Source: DATAAM01 sp036260075 (GTDB lineage: Bacteria > Actinomycetota > Acidimicrobiia > Acidimicrobiales > JAHWLA01). From it: a stretch of 6,288 bases of DNA. The notes under the pieces were generated by a model. The model saw only the letters and a list, made by a program, of their open reading frames with translations, made no database searches and was not told where the DNA came from. A program made the position numbers and the translations under genes. Positions 5,889-6,288 of the stretch are shown here, one piece after another (positions within the stretch are counted from its first letter, which is position 1; the number at the start of each line of letters is the position of its first letter). The stretch spans positions 1 through 6,288 of the forward strand of contig DATAAM010000214.1 in NCBI GenBank assembly GCA_036260075.1, written 5' to 3'.

Positions 5889-5917
5889 TTTACTAAATGA
5901 GACGAAAGGAATACGAT
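5889..5917 (+). promoter_or_regulatory. Predicted promoter of the secreted-protein gene
   Basis: TTTACT (5889-5894) and TACGAT (5912-5917) are 17 bases apart, each four of six to consensus, in the most AT-rich stretch of the window (about 5871-5917). Start of transcription would be near 5924, about 56 nt before the ATG. This suggests the downstream gene is transcribed apart from the transporter operon. Confidence 0.45.
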
Positions 5918-5966
5918 CCGGCCAGTCGGCCCGCGCCGTCGAACCGGACGGAGCCCTGATTGCACT

Positions 5967-5973
5967 GGAGGAG
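5967..5973 (+). promoter_or_regulatory. Strong ribosome binding site of the secreted-protein gene
   Basis: GGAGGAG six bases before ATG 5980, a near-ideal site that fixes this start. Most operon genes instead rely on overlap coupling, so this gene may be well expressed. Confidence 0.65.
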
Positions 5974-5979
5974 CGTCGC

Positions 5980-6288
5980 ATGAAACGTAGGTTCGGACGG
6001 GGGCTGGTGGTTGCGATCGTGATGAGCCTGCTCGGCACCATGCCGCAGGCGGTGCGGTCGGCGACGCCCACGACTGGCGTCCTGAACGCCGGTGGCACGG
6101 TCACCTGGAGCGGCGGTCCCTTGACCGGGAACGCCCGCCGCGGCCCCACGGCGGGGTACCCGACAGACCAGTGCACGACCGTCACGTGCGACGACTTCAT
6201 GCTCGACATCCAGGTGGCGACGCCCTCGGACCCCAACGTGGTCCAGGTGGTCGACATCACGGTGACCACCGCCAACCAGGACGCGGTG
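5980..6288 (+). CDS. Secreted protein, N-terminal part, cut by window edge
   Basis: The 103 visible codons start with a clear Sec signal peptide: basic MKRRFGRG, a hydrophobic core (LVVAIVMSLLGTM), and a likely cleavage site at VRSA before Thr29. There is no lipobox Cys. The mature part begins TPTTGVLNAGGTVTWSGGPLTG, then has a Cys pair (C65, C70 in QCTTVTCDDFMLDIQV) and strand-rich sequence. 'WSGGPLTG ... C-DDF-L-I-V' resembles the opening of beta-sandwich (pre-peptidase-like) domains at the start of large exported actinobacterial proteins such as sialidase-repeat or protease-like ones. That resemblance is from memory and weak; the catalytic or repeat part would lie beyond the edge. The two close Cys could form a disulfide. 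Its own promoter and ribosome binding site suggest a unit separate from the operon. Whether its activity supplies the transporter with substrate cannot be judged from this fragment. Confidence 0.85.
   Translation, partial: MKRRFGRGLVVAIVMSLLGTMPQAVRSATPTTGVLNAGGTVTWSGGPLTGNARRGPTAGYPTDQCTTVTCDDFMLDIQVATPSDPNVVQVVDITVTTANQDAV

Noticed and set aside
5918..5979. Possible riboswitch (for example cyclic-di-GMP type) in the leader of the secreted-protein gene
   Set aside because: Leader is only about 56 nt, with one 5-bp hairpin (5936-5940 with 5947-5951); I could not match conserved riboswitch core bases.
1..6288. CRISPR arrays, tRNA or rRNA genes, insertion sequences
   Set aside because: No regularly spaced repeats, no cloverleaf-like segment, no transposase-like frame and no terminal inverted repeats with target duplications were seen.

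Overview
This is a very GC-rich window with GC-ending codons, GTG starts and densely overlapping genes. It looks like a high-GC actinobacterium. The style of the genes (membrane-GGDEF protein, small alanine-rich lipoproteins) would fit an Acidimicrobiia-type genome, but that is inference and no marker gene is present. Both outer genes are cut by the window edges.

Layout. (1) Positions 670 to 1, minus strand: the N-terminal part of a membrane-anchored GGDEF (diguanylate cyclase) protein. It runs off the left edge into a run of 21 C that looks artefactual. (2) About 873-1166, plus strand: a small stand-alone Lrp/AsnC ligand-binding (RAM) domain protein without a DNA-binding domain. Its start is unclear because the best ribosome binding site points to another frame. 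(3) 1187-1351: a predicted promoter, an inverted repeat over its -10/+1 region, and a leader of about 130 nt with several possible hairpins. (4) 1352-5862, plus strand: a five-gene operon in which each junction except possibly the fourth is a 4-nt overlap (GTGA or ATGA). It encodes a MalG-type permease, a lipoprotein solute-binding protein, a MalK/UgpC-type ATPase, a MalF-type permease and a small lipoprotein of unknown function. (5) 5980 to the right edge: the start of a secreted protein with its own promoter-like sequence and a strong ribosome binding site.

How the genes work together. The four ABC genes make a complete importer of the carbohydrate uptake (CUT1-like) type: a lipid-anchored binding protein delivers solute to a two-permease channel driven by an ATPase dimer. 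The substrate cannot be read from sequence; a sugar, oligosaccharide or polyol-type compound is the default for the family. The fifth gene is translationally coupled to the second permease, so the lipoprotein probably acts with the transporter at the outer face of the membrane. The RAM protein and the operator-like repeat are the nearest regulatory candidates, but no link between them is shown.

Most of the window is ordinary. The points most worth a second look are the coupled orphan lipoprotein, the shortened C-terminal domain of the ATPase, the operator and leader in front of the operon, and the start or frameshift problem in the RAM gene.
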